This document shows, piece by piece, positions 5,904-6,323 of a DNA stretch of 6,323 nucleotides (within the stretch, counting starts at the first letter, position 1; each line of letters starts with the position of its first letter). Under the pieces are notes generated by a model, which was not told where the DNA came from, did not search any database, and saw only the letters and a list, made by a program, of their open reading frames with translations. Both the position numbers and the translations under genes were made by a program. The DNA comes from Puniceicoccales bacterium. GTDB lineage: Bacteria > Verrucomicrobiota > Verrucomicrobiia > Opitutales > JAIRKQ01. The stretch lies in assembly GCA_031258795.1 (NCBI GenBank), contig JAIRMI010000037.1, forward strand, positions 1 to 6,323, given 5' to 3'.

Positions 5904-6144
5904 AACTTCGCCCTTCATTTTGAAAAACATTAGGGCAAATTTCCCTAGGATGTGCAAACAAAGACGGGAAAAACCACTCGTGCCCCCGACCGTCTTCCTC
6001 TGTTGGAGGAAAAGAAAAAAGGCGCCAAACAACTTCTTTACCTCCAGCCAGAAAACGACAAAGCAATGCCGGCCCAAACGCCGAAAAGGAAAAAACTGCC
6101 AATGATAACACGTTTAAGATTGCAATGAATTCCATTCTCTTCAT
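5830..6144 (-). CDS. Small hydrophobic ORF, doubtful
   Basis: From ATG at 6142-6144 this frame gives 104 residues. Residues 5-28 are hydrophobic (after MKRMEF), like a signal anchor, followed by a polar part with PPTEEDGRGHEW. Its start overlaps the stop of the upstream minus-strand ORF in ATGA (6141-6144), the usual sign of translational coupling. Against it, the last 25 codons lie antisense to the 3' end of the ABC gene, and I recognise no family. In-frame codons upstream of the ATG (to GTG 6154-6156 and a few before) also look coding, so this could be a displaced part of the upstream gene after a frameshift. Either a small membrane protein or a remnant. Confidence 0.3.
   Translation of the reverse strand: MKRMEFIAILNVLSLAVFSFSAFGPALLCRFLAGGKEVVWRLFSFPPTEEDGRGHEWFFPSLFAHPREICPNVFQNEGRSSISIHLAAFGRDCSKESPFFVLVL
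5910..5947. terminator. Possible terminator between convergent genes
   Basis: GCCCT (5910-5914) can pair with AGGGC (5932-5936), enclosing an AT-rich inner stem (TTTTGAAAA). Alternatively TAGGG (5931-5935) pairs with CCCTA (5943-5947). Stems are short and there is no strong T-tract on either strand. The position, just after the ABC stop and facing minus-strand ORFs, is the main argument. Confidence 0.3.
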
Positions 6145-6323
6145 CTCTGCAACCACATCAGCCAGCTAGGCCATAACCAACTACGTTGGCTAGGCGGGAT
6201 CGGACCGAAGTTATTATCATTAACGACAGTGTTGCCGTTCCCCTTTACATAGGTTTCGTTCACGCTCGCCTCGGTACATCTGCTATTGATACAGACGGCA
6301 TTACCGTCCCCCCTAACTTTAAC
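6141..6323 (-). CDS. C-terminal part of a protein with a Gly-Asn repeat, cut by the window edge
   Basis: Reading the minus strand from 6323, 60 codons are open to TGA 6141-6143. No start is in the window, so this is the end of a longer gene. It holds two related blocks, VRGDGNAVCINS and VKGNGNTVVNDN, about 23 residues apart, as in short-repeat surface or beta-helix proteins. That likeness is only of pattern. The last 15 residues are Trp-rich and unlike the rest. Another frame there (VVGYGLAG) looks more natural, so the true end may have been lost to a frameshift near 6180-6195. Function unknown. Confidence 0.45.
   Translation of the reverse strand, partial: VKVRGDGNAVCINSRCTEASVNETYVKGNGNTVVNDNNFGPIPPSQRSWLWPSWLMWLQR

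Noticed and set aside
5920..6105. Lys/Arg-rich plus-strand ORF of 61 codons after the ABC gene.
   Set aside because: No ribosome binding site or recognisable motif; its composition reflects A-rich DNA, and minus-strand reading explains the region better.

Overview
The window looks like part of a Gram-negative bacterial chromosome of moderate G+C. Two intact housekeeping genes support this: a MEP-pathway dxr gene and an MsbA-type ABC exporter, transcribed divergently from a 58-bp gap. The DXR has an HSM sequence where most bacteria have PDM, which from memory resembles the PVC group (Verrucomicrobia/Chlamydiae). The left half encodes proteins built like host-directed proteins of intracellular bacteria. 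A host-associated PVC-type organism is therefore my best guess, but it is an inference.

Left part (1-2841, + strand): three accessory genes in a row, each with its own promoter of related sequence. The first promoter segment (8-52) is repeated without a mismatch at 862-906; the third (about 2163-2201) shares only its core. Gene A (about 98-859) is a coiled-coil gene broken by an early TGA, a probable 5' frame change and a late TAA; the open part is 179-766. Gene B (954-2003) is intact. It encodes a protein with two copies of a 'hydrophobic segment + coiled coil' unit, a low-complexity N-terminus without a signal peptide, and an Arg-rich tail. Gene C (2238-2841) has a single 'hydrophobic segment + coiled coil' unit like those of gene B, but it is split by a frame change at a run of eight T, and the frame also appears to change inside its disordered N-terminal part. 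A hairpin after gene B may end its transcript.

Middle and right part (2909-5903): dxr on the minus strand, then the ABC exporter on the plus strand. Both keep their catalytic motifs. They contrast with the damaged genes on the left, which suggests rapid turnover of the accessory family rather than poor sequence overall.

Right end (5904-6323): there is no convincing plus-strand gene. On the minus strand, the C-terminal part of a gene enters from beyond the window, with a Gly-Asn repeat motif. It ends in an ATGA overlap with a small hydrophobic ORF that runs toward, and antisense into, the end of the ABC gene. This stretch may itself be a decayed gene.

I saw no tRNA, rRNA, CRISPR array or insertion sequence.
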